Part shown: piece by piece, positions 15,601 to 19,893 of the stretch
How positions within the stretch are numbered: position 1 is the first letter of the stretch
How the letters are laid out: each line of letters starts with the position of its first letter
Assembly: GCA_910586545.1 (NCBI GenBank)
Contig: CAJUIQ010000031.1
Span: 1-19,893 of the forward strand
Source of the DNA: an uncultured Eubacteriales bacterium
GTDB taxonomy: Bacteria; Bacillota; Clostridia; Oscillospirales; CAG-272
DNA length: 19,893 bases
Reading direction: 5' to 3'
Program-made: the position numbers and the translations under genes
Notes under the pieces: generated by a model
Databases searched by the model: none
Told to the model about the DNA's origin: nothing
What the model saw: the letters and a program-made list of their open reading frames with translations, nothing else

Positions 15601-15632
15601 ATACCAAAAGAAGAGATGAGGTGCTTGCATGA
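12621..15632 (+). CDS. Tandem 2-hydroxyacyl-CoA dehydratase activase-related protein (BcrAD/BadFG ATPase family plus DUF2229)
   Basis: The protein has 1003 residues; the ATG at 12621 has GAGGA 7 bases upstream. There are two complete ASKHA ATPase halves: IGIDIGSTTAKIVVV (about residue 13) and LGIDCGSTTTKLALI (about 328), each with later GGEDAK or GGQDIK motifs. The [4Fe-4S] cysteines of HgdC-type activases occur in both: C131 (NGSCAGGTG) with C170 (SRCGVF), and C451 (NEACSSG) with C490 (SRCTVF). A Cys cluster, CGKCENRC (610-617) and C636, leads into a DUF2229-like C-terminal region from about residue 670. Known activases use ATP to drive an electron into a dehydratase; the partner and substrate here are unknown. 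The stop overlaps the next start by 4 bp (ATGA). Confidence 0.9.
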   Translation: MLKNLDRAGDDIRIGIDIGSTTAKIVVVIAGEVVYEKYERHMSQVRQKTLEILRDVRQHVRMDTVRVAISGSAGLGMAQAAGIPFVQEVFAAGEVIKTLEPETSCVIELGGEDAKVIFFKGGTDERMNGSCAGGTGAFIDQMATLLDVTPDQLDALSLKSERIYSIASRCGVFAKTDIQPLLNQGARKEDIAASIYQAVVNQTIAGLAQGRKIEGRVMFLGGPLYYCKGLRRRFIETLKLGEDEALFPEYGRFAVALGAALYAGRVGEATSMDLLMERIENAAGQRAEAEHSRPLFESKEAYDAFVRRHSQANVPVADVSAYIGDAYLGIDCGSTTTKLALIDGEGRLLYTYYDSNKGNPVEIVRQQLEKIYTLCGERIRIRQSAVTGYGEELICHAFGVDKGIVETIAHYTAARHFDPDVDFILDIGGQDIKCFKIKNQSIDSIMLNEACSSGCGSFLETFAKSMGYSVSEFAQLGLAAKAPVDLGSRCTVFMNSSVKQAQKDGVGVEDISAGLSISVVKNAIYKVIRAGSADELGENIVVQGGTFYNDAVLRSFEMELGRNVTRPGIAGLMGAYGAALYAAEQGSRETTLIDSASLAGFVHKATSARCGKCENRCNLTINTFSTGAKFVSGNQCERGAGASLQNKAALPNLHQYKRDKLTALAKNEGEGRRGTIGLPLALGMYELAPLWHTLFRALGFRVILTGQSSREIYEKGHFSIPSDTACYPAKLMHGHIQLLLDAGVDAIFYPCLTYNMDEKSGDNHYNCPVVAYYSELLSGNTDGLTKTKFLYPYLNINDAKELTKGLYRSLKKFFPDISKREISVAVDAGLDAYDVWMADIRREGRRALSFARSEGYPVMILAGRPYHADAEVGHGIDRLAVNLGFVVVSEDSISNLTETPKIEVLNQWTYHARLYRAAQYAALHEDCQLVQLVSFGCGVDAITTDEIRRMLEERGKLYTQLKIDEITNLGAVKIRLRSLIGAMDERKNAEDMENTKRRDEVLA

Positions 15633-16960
15633 TCCAACCAAAGGTGCAGTTTACAGAGGAAATGAAAAAGGATTACACGATCCTGATCCCTACTATGCTG
15701 CCGATGCATTTCAAAATGATTGCGCAGATCCTTACCCGTCATGGATATAAAACAGAGCTTTTGGAAAACTGCGGACAGAATGTAAAAGACTGTGGACTGA
15801 AATATGTACATAACGACACTTGCTACCCGGCGCTTTTGGTAATCGGTCAGTTTTTAGATGCCATCCAGTCCGGAAAATACGACAGCCATAAGGTGGCGTT
15901 GATGTTGACGCAGACTGGCGGCGGATGCCGCGCATCTAACTATATCGCGCTGTTGCGCAAGGCATTGGAAAAGGCAGGGTATGGATATATTCCGGTGATT
16001 TCCTTAAACATATCCGGATTGGAAGAAAATCCAGGCTTCAAGCTGACACTGCCGTTGATTCGAGGAATGATTTATGCGGTGTTGTATGGAGATTTGCTTA
16101 TGACGCTGCGCAATCAGTGCCGTCCCTATGAGGTTGAAGCGGGAATGACGGATGTGTTGTGCGATAAATGGACGAAATATCTTGCAGACGAATTATTCGA
16201 CAAAAAGGTAAGTTATCAGGATGTGAAGAAAAATTATGCGGCTATTGTCCGGGATTTTGACAGAATTCCAAGGCGGAGGGAAAAGAAAATCAAGGTTGGC
16301 ATTGTCGGCGAGATTTTTGTTAAATTCTCACCCCTTGGCAATAACAACTTAGAGGATTTTCTCGTGTCTCAGGGTGCGGAGGTATCCATGCCTGGGCTGA
16401 TTGATTTCTGTATGTACTGTATTTACAATGGTATTGTAGATACAAAACTTTATGGAATCGGAAAGCTAAAATGCGCTGGTAGCAAAGCTGTATATCAAAT
16501 TATGCGCAAAATGCAGAATGATTTGATTACCGCAATCCGGCAAAACAGCAGCTTTGCGGCGCCTACACCCATAGAACATACGAGAAGGCTGGTAAACGGC
16601 TATATCGGTATGGGCGCTAAGATGGGTGAGGGATGGCTGCTCCCGGCAGAGATGCTGGAGTTAATTGATAGCGGCGTCAACAATATCGTTTGTGCGCAGC
16701 CGTTTGGATGTTTGCCTAATCATATTGTAGGCAAAGGAATGATGAAGCCAATCAAGGAGCGTCACCCCAATGTAAATATTGTAGCAATTGATTATGATCC
16801 CGGTGCTACGAAAATCAATCAGGAAAACCGGATAAAGCTGATGCTGTCTTGCGCAGCGGAAAATGCGGGGATTATACCACAATCTGATTCGGCAGAAATA
16901 AAAGAAGCAGTTTTGCATAGCCAAGAACGAAAAGCGTCTGGGAAACCGCTGACGGTGTAA
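15629..16960 (+). CDS. 2-hydroxyacyl-CoA dehydratase D-component-like protein (HgdB-related)
   Basis: The protein has 443 residues, starting at ATG 15629 within the preceding gene's stop (ATGA overlap), so the two are translationally coupled. In many clostridial proteins this region is, to my recollection, fused to the C-terminus of the tandem activase; here it is a separate gene. Conserved-looking Cys motifs are NCGQNVKDCGLKYVHNDTCYP, GGGCRASNYIALLR and CAQPFGCLPNHIVGKGMM, consistent with iron-sulfur binding as in the dehydratase D component. The middle segment KIKVGIVGEIFVKFSPLGN starts a second Rossmann-like half. There is no separate HgdA-like subunit, so it is unlikely to be a catabolic dehydratase in its own right. 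A role as redox partner of the activase is inferred. Confidence 0.83.
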   Translation: MIQPKVQFTEEMKKDYTILIPTMLPMHFKMIAQILTRHGYKTELLENCGQNVKDCGLKYVHNDTCYPALLVIGQFLDAIQSGKYDSHKVALMLTQTGGGCRASNYIALLRKALEKAGYGYIPVISLNISGLEENPGFKLTLPLIRGMIYAVLYGDLLMTLRNQCRPYEVEAGMTDVLCDKWTKYLADELFDKKVSYQDVKKNYAAIVRDFDRIPRRREKKIKVGIVGEIFVKFSPLGNNNLEDFLVSQGAEVSMPGLIDFCMYCIYNGIVDTKLYGIGKLKCAGSKAVYQIMRKMQNDLITAIRQNSSFAAPTPIEHTRRLVNGYIGMGAKMGEGWLLPAEMLELIDSGVNNIVCAQPFGCLPNHIVGKGMMKPIKERHPNVNIVAIDYDPGATKINQENRIKLMLSCAAENAGIIPQSDSAEIKEAVLHSQERKASGKPLTV

Positions 16961-17019
16961 AGATTTATAAAATTTGTTGTGCTTTTTGTGCCACCATAAG
17001 CGGTGGAATGGAGATAACT

Positions 17020-17739
17020 ATGAATAAAAAAATCCTCATTTCCGGAGGTAGCCGAGGAATCGGCGCAGCCACTGTAGAAGCCTTTGCGGCAGCCGGGGAT
17101 CAAGTTGTGTTTCTGTATCAAAGCAGTCATGAGGCAGCACAAGAGATATGCCGCCGGACGGGAGCGGCATCGATCCCCGCGGACGTGACCGATTCAAATA
17201 CCGTACGGGATGCTGTGGATCAGGCGGCAAAGCTTTTAGGCGGTTTAGATGTGCTGGTGTGCAATGCGGGCATTTCCTGGATCGGTCAGATATGCGATAC
17301 CAGCGATGCAAACTGGCAGCAAATTTGTAATACCAATCTTGCTTCTGTATTTTATCTTTGTCGCAGTGCGTCGGAATACATGGTAAAAAATCACAGCGGG
17401 CGCATTATAAATGTAGGTTCTGTGTGGGGAAGATGCGGCGCATCTTGTGAAGTGGCCTACAGCGCGTCTAAGGCAGGTGTGCGCGGGCTGACTATGGCGT
17501 TGGCAAAGGAGCTGGCGCCGTCGGGGATTACGGTGAACTGCGTGGAGCCTGGTGTGATTGCTACAGACATGAATGCAGGATTTTCTCCAGAGGAGTTGAA
17601 CCAGCTTATAGAAGAGATTCCTCTGTCACGTATGGGAGAACCTGCAGAGGTTGCCCGCGTGATTGCATTTTTGGCCTCTGACGCCGCGTCGTACGTGACC
17701 GGGCAGTGTATCGGTGTAGACGGCGGATTTGGCGTATAG
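17020..17739 (+). CDS. Short-chain dehydrogenase/reductase, FabG-like
   Basis: The protein has 239 residues from the ATG at 17020 (GGAGA at 17010-17014); a weaker ATG at 17008 would add four residues. The classical SDR features are all present: the N-terminal dinucleotide motif ISGGSRGIGAAT, VCNAG, and the catalytic Ser in NVGSVWG with Tyr and Lys in AYSASKAG. The C-terminal ASYVTGQCIGVDGGFGV is typical of 3-oxoacyl-ACP reductases. It likely reduces a 3-ketoacyl thioester or similar carbonyl with NAD(P)H, but FabG-like sequences are functionally broad. It lies 59 bp after the dehydratase-like gene with no terminator between, so it is probably the last gene of the Hsp70 transcription unit. A small CCACC/GGTGG stem (16991-17006) lies just before its ribosome site. 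Confidence 0.88.
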   Translation: MNKKILISGGSRGIGAATVEAFAAAGDQVVFLYQSSHEAAQEICRRTGAASIPADVTDSNTVRDAVDQAAKLLGGLDVLVCNAGISWIGQICDTSDANWQQICNTNLASVFYLCRSASEYMVKNHSGRIINVGSVWGRCGASCEVAYSASKAGVRGLTMALAKELAPSGITVNCVEPGVIATDMNAGFSPEELNQLIEEIPLSRMGEPAEVARVIAFLASDAASYVTGQCIGVDGGFGV

Positions 17740-17755
17740 TATATACTGTATGTTG

Positions 17756-17793
17756 AAAAAGGCGCTGCAGCCCAACGGCTGCAGCGCCTTTTT
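17756..17793. terminator. Bidirectional Rho-independent terminator
   Basis: AAAAA, then GGCGCTGCAGCC (17761-17772), loop CAAC, GGCTGCAGCGCC (17777-17788), then TTTTT. The 12-bp stem is perfect and flanked by an A-run and a T-run. It serves both the SDR gene on the plus strand and the small membrane protein gene on the minus strand. Confidence 0.95.
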
Positions 17794-17807
17794 CTTTATT
17801 ATTATTA

Positions 17808-17948
17808 TTATTTGTCGTTCTTTTTGCCGGTTATTTTGTTCAGTAGTACAGTGATGCCGATAATCACGCCAATAACGATCATGATACCCAGCATACCGAC
17901 TCCCATATAATATAAACTGTCTATAAAAGCTCCAGGATGAAAGTTCAT
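17808..17948 (-). CDS. Small one-helix membrane protein, OadG/gamma-like accessory of the decarboxylase beta subunit
   Basis: This is a 46-residue reading frame starting at the ATG at 17948, with AAGGAGG about 7 bases upstream, and ending at TAA (17808-17810). It has a short N-terminus (MNFHPGAFIDSLYY), one membrane helix (about 15-37, MGVGMLGIMIVIGVIIGITV) and a Lys-rich end (NKITGKKNDK). It starts 18 bp after the beta subunit gene and ends just before the shared terminator. Size, topology and position suggest the small membrane-anchoring gamma (OadG) or epsilon subunits of sodium-pumping decarboxylases. The sequence is too short to prove homology. Confidence 0.75.
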   Translation of the reverse strand: MNFHPGAFIDSLYYMGVGMLGIMIVIGVIIGITVLLNKITGKKNDK

Positions 17949-17966
17949 GTGCTGCCTCCTTCTTCT

Positions 17967-19085
17967 TTATCCAAAAAAATTCAGAATCAGTCCGCCTGCG
18001 ATTACGGAGGCGATTTGACCGGATACGTTTACGCCGATAGAATGCATCAGCAGGAAATTCTGTGGATCCTCCGCTTGTCCCATTTTGTGTACGACACGGC
18101 CGGACATAGGAAATGCGGAAATACCCGCGGCGCCAATCATTGGGTTAATCTTTTTCTTGGTAAACAAATTGATAAATTTTGCAAATAGGACGCCGCCTGC
18201 GGTATCGAAAATAAAGGCTACTAGGCCCAGCCCTAAAATCAAAAGAGTTTCGGTCTGTAGGAACTGGTCTGCCTGCATTTTTGTGGCAATCGTAATACCA
18301 AGAAAAATGGTGATCAGATTTGCTAAAACTTTTTGCGCTGTTTCGGACAGGGAATTGAGTACGCCGCATTCCCGAATCAGATTTCCAAACATAAGAAATC
18401 CGATGAGAGATACGGAAGCAGGGGCGATCAACCCGGCAATTATAGTAATAATAATTGGGAAAAGGATTCGAGTAGTTTTGGAAACTTCTTTTTGTTCATA
18501 AGGCATACGGATCATGCGTTCTTTTTTTGTGGTGAGCAGTTTAATAATCGGCGGCTGGATAATGGGCACAAGCGCCATGTAGGAATATGCGGCAACCATA
18601 ATTGCACCAAGGTATTTGGACATGAGTTTCTGCGCTACAACAATAGATGTAGGACCGTCGGCTGCGCCAATGATGGCGATGGAAGCGGCGTCGTTGATAT
18701 CAAAGAACATAGACGCTACACAAAGTGTAAAAAATATACCGAATTGTGCAGCAGCTCCAAAAATCATCAGCTTGGGATTGGAGAGCAGCGGACCGAAATC
18801 AATCATGGCTCCGATGCCGATAAATAAGATCAGCGGAAACAGTTCGTTGGCAATTCCTGCGTCAAATAATATACTGAGCGCCCCTTCTTCTGCCGCACCA
18901 TCTATTATCTGTGTAACTGCGCCGGAAAAGGGAAGATTTACAAGGATAGCTCCAAATCCGATGGGCAACAGTAGTGTCGGTTCCATATCTTTTTTTATAG
19001 CGAGAAAAATTAAAATGCCACCAATCGCCCACATGACCACTTGTTGCCATTCTAGTTTCAGTAAATTTTCATACAAAATTTCCAT
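17967..19085 (-). CDS. Sodium ion-translocating decarboxylase, beta subunit (OadB/GcdB/MmdB family)
   Basis: The protein is a 372-residue polytopic membrane protein, the size of GcdB/MmdB-type subunits. Family signatures are IGIGAMIDFGPLLSNPK (about 89-105), AIIGAADGPTSIVVAQK (about 137-153) with the conserved Asp143 of the ion pathway, and FGNLIRECGVLNSLSETAQ (about 233-251). In oxaloacetate, glutaconyl-CoA and methylmalonyl-CoA decarboxylases this subunit decarboxylates carboxybiotin and exports Na+. Here no carboxyltransferase alpha or biotin carrier gene is present between the promoter at 19308 and the terminator at 17756, so the beta subunit stands almost alone. The ATG at 19085 has AAGGAG 5 bases upstream. 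A yybP-ykoY-like riboswitch precedes it, suggesting manganese control. It is either an orphan pump subunit or a recruited transporter. Confidence 0.93.
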   Translation of the reverse strand: MEILYENLLKLEWQQVVMWAIGGILIFLAIKKDMEPTLLLPIGFGAILVNLPFSGAVTQIIDGAAEEGALSILFDAGIANELFPLILFIGIGAMIDFGPLLSNPKLMIFGAAAQFGIFFTLCVASMFFDINDAASIAIIGAADGPTSIVVAQKLMSKYLGAIMVAAYSYMALVPIIQPPIIKLLTTKKERMIRMPYEQKEVSKTTRILFPIIITIIAGLIAPASVSLIGFLMFGNLIRECGVLNSLSETAQKVLANLITIFLGITIATKMQADQFLQTETLLILGLGLVAFIFDTAGGVLFAKFINLFTKKKINPMIGAAGISAFPMSGRVVHKMGQAEDPQNFLLMHSIGVNVSGQIASVIAGGLILNFFG

Positions 19086-19155
19086 GTTTACTCCTTTTTA
19101 TATCTCTAATTTATTTTTGACGCACAAAAACGCTCCCATTCTTTTCCCGCGTAAT

Positions 19156-19200
19156 AAAAGCGAGACTTTTATCACAAATCGCAATAAAAGTCTCGCTTTT
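19156..19200 (-). terminator. Terminator hairpin forming the riboswitch expression platform
   Basis: AAAAGCGAGACTTTTAT (19156-19172) and ATAAAAGTCTCGCTTTT (19184-19200) are perfect 17-base inverted repeats around an 11-base loop. Read on the minus strand, the 3' arm ends in UUUU followed by ATTAC. The 5' arm contains the GCGAGACUUUU sequence that closes the aptamer, so aptamer and terminator cannot form together. This predicts an ON switch. Confidence 0.85.
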
Positions 19201-19274
19201 TCATACAACAGCGGGTACATTCATACCGGCATGACGCTCATTGTAACGATTTGCATCGCAAGCTACTCCCTTTT
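19186..19274 (-). promoter_or_regulatory. yybP-ykoY (Mn2+) riboswitch aptamer upstream of the decarboxylase beta subunit gene
   Basis: On the minus strand the RNA begins AAAAG-GGAGUAGC and ends GCGAGA-CUUUU. The class, as I remember it from the Lactococcus example, has AAAGG-GGAGUAGC and GCAAGA-CCUUU around the same junction. A hairpin follows the first half (CGAU-GCAA-AUCG). A second arm carries the class-typical CGUCA and closes CAAUGAGCG with CGCUGUUG. One hairpin of the Lactococcus four-way junction seems reduced here. Known members bind Mn2+ and switch genes on, mostly Mn exporters. Transcription should start within a few bases of the aptamer. Confidence 0.82.
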
Positions 19275-19279
19275 CCAAT

Positions 19280-19308
19280 ATCATACCATATTTTCGTAAA
19301 TATGGCAA
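19280..19308 (-). promoter_or_regulatory. Promoter of the riboswitch-controlled decarboxylase unit
   Basis: On the minus strand: TTGCCA (19308-19303), a 17-base spacer, and TATGAT (19285-19280). The predicted start (about 19273) coincides with the first bases of the aptamer. Confidence 0.75.
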
Positions 19309-19310
19309 TA

Positions 19311-19549
19311 GGAAAAAATGCTTTTTCTTAACACATAATAAAATAAGAAATACAAATATATAATAATGAAAGAAATCGTAAAAACGCATATGATGCATAT
19401 TACAAACATAACAAAAATTGCCGTTCATAAACTTTGCATATACGATTATAATAATACCAGAGGACGCGAGAGTGTTCTCAATTAATATAGATTGAATTTC
19501 CTTAAAAAAGGAGAGACGGGCACTTTCGTGTCCGAGAAAGGACGAAAAA
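19311..19549 (+). other. AT-rich stretch upstream of the spore protein gene
   Basis: No convincing coding sequence lies here. It must hold the spore protein promoter. A weak sigma-G-like pair is GCATA (19386-19390) with CATAACA (19407-19413), spaced 16 bp, but the fit is imperfect and I do not assign it. A stem CGGGCAC (19517-19523) / GTGTCCG (19528-19534), with a TTTC loop and one G-U pair, lies immediately before the ribosome site and may influence translation or mRNA life. Confidence 0.4.
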
Positions 19550-19750
19550 ATGGCAAGTAACAAAACTCTTGTTCCTGAAGCTAAGGCAGCTATGGATCAG
19601 TTCAAAATGCAGGCTGCAAGCGAAGTAGGCGTTAACCTCGCTCAGGGTTACAACGGTGACATCACCGCACGTCAGGCTGGTTCTGTAGGCGGTCAGATGG
19701 TTAAGAAGATGATCGAGAAGTACGAAAACGACATCAAAGGCTCTAAATAA
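19550..19750 (+). CDS. Alpha/beta-type small acid-soluble spore protein
   Basis: This 66-residue protein is expected to coat DNA in the dormant spore, protecting it from UV and chemical damage, and to be degraded by the GPR protease at germination. Family features are the KTLVPEAKAAMDQFKMQAASE region, in which the GPR cleavage site normally lies, and the strongly conserved second half VGVNLAQGYNGDITARQAGS followed by VGGQMVKKMIEKYE. Length is normal (60-75). The ATG at 19550 follows GAAAGGA at good spacing. It is monocistronic, ending at its own terminator. The codons are regular and G/C-ending (for example GTAGGCGTTAACCTC), as in highly expressed genes. Expression should be forespore-specific (sigma G), though the promoter is not clear. 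Confidence 0.96.
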   Translation: MASNKTLVPEAKAAMDQFKMQAASEVGVNLAQGYNGDITARQAGSVGGQMVKKMIEKYENDIKGSK

Positions 19751-19764
19751 CATTTTATCATCGT

Positions 19765-19804
19765 AAAAGAAGAAAGGACTCCTGTAGGAGCCCTTTCTTC
19801 TTTT
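19765..19804 (+). terminator. Rho-independent terminator of the spore protein gene
   Basis: AAAAGAAGAAAGG (19765-19777) pairs with CCTTTCTTCTTTT (19792-19804), with an inner CTCC/GGAG stem and a TGTA loop. The 3' arm ends in TTTT followed by AATTG. It lies 14 bp after the stop codon. Confidence 0.9.
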
Positions 19805-19824
19805 AATTGTATCTCTTATATAAC

Positions 19825-19838
19825 GCAATATATATTGC
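19825..19838. repeat. 14-bp perfect palindrome before the window edge
   Basis: GCAATATATATTGC is self-complementary. It lies about 47 bp before a possible gene start, an ATG at 19885 preceded by AGGGAG, of which only three codons are visible. It could be a regulator site for that next gene. Confidence 0.3.
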
Positions 19839-19893
19839 TGTCAGATATATAGGAGAAGAAGCGAAGGAGATAGAAGGGAGCGGGATGTGTTTG

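Noticed and set aside
12621..19085. Idea that the activase, dehydratase-like protein and beta subunit together form a hydroxyglutarate/glutaconyl-CoA fermentation pathway
   Set aside because: There is no HgdA, CoA-transferase or decarboxylase alpha subunit; the tandem activase is a distant relative; and the beta subunit lies on the opposite strand behind a bidirectional terminator under its own riboswitch.
19386..19413. Sigma-G promoter for the spore protein gene (GCATA with CATAACA)
   Set aside because: The spacing is 16 bp and the -10 has a mismatch; several similar AT-rich pairs exist nearby, so no single site can be assigned.
19366..19485. Plus-strand frame of 39 codons starting ATGAAAGAAATCG
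   Set aside because: No Shine-Dalgarno sequence, AT-rich background, no recognisable protein; more likely leader DNA of the spore protein gene.
19201..19563. Minus-strand frame of 120 codons upstream of the decarboxylase unit
   Set aside because: It runs through the predicted promoter and riboswitch, has a start inside the spore protein region and an unlikely composition; the RNA element explains this DNA better.

Overview
The window looks like chromosome from a spore-forming, low-to-mid GC Gram-positive bacterium of class Clostridia. The signs are an alpha/beta-type small acid-soluble spore protein, a sortase-anchored surface protein, an OmpR-type two-component system, a biotin-dependent sodium-pump subunit and a clostridial-type 2-hydroxyacyl-CoA dehydratase activase relative. 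I cannot resolve the family or genus. No mobile element, CRISPR array, tRNA or rRNA was seen.

Layout. 1-2568 (+): 3' part of a wall-anchored protein built from five pilin-isopeptide-type repeats, each carrying Cys/His modules. 2725-6334 (-): a four-gene unit with a consensus promoter, encoding an AMP-forming acyl ligase, an acyl carrier protein, a WecG/TagA/CpsF glycosyltransferase and a 4'-phosphopantetheinyl transferase. 6366-7230 (+): a divergent GNAT acetyltransferase. 7249-9113 (-): response regulator followed by histidine kinase. 9167-17739 (+): probably one long transcription unit, encoding an Hsp70 (DnaK paralog), a DUF5685-type protein, a J-domain protein, a tandem-domain dehydratase activase relative, its separate dehydratase-like partner, and a short-chain dehydrogenase, ending at a bidirectional terminator (17756-17793). 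17808-19308 (-): a sodium-translocating decarboxylase beta subunit and a 46-residue one-helix protein, preceded by what reads as a yybP-ykoY (Mn2+) riboswitch with its terminator. 19550-19804 (+): the spore protein gene and its terminator.

How the parts may work together. The ligase, carrier protein and PPTase form a self-contained acyl-activation set: the PPTase arms the carrier and the ligase loads it. Its pairing with a glycosyltransferase suggests an acylated glycolipid or glycopolymer. The two-component system is divergent from the Hsp70 cluster, and four TTGATGT-like direct repeats at an exact 11-bp period sit immediately upstream of the Hsp70 gene's -10 box. This is the geometry expected for an OmpR/PhoB-family regulator and suggests that the kinase controls the chaperone cluster. 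The strongest lead for something undescribed is the beta subunit under a manganese riboswitch with no alpha or biotin subunit nearby; it may have been recruited to metal-ion homeostasis.
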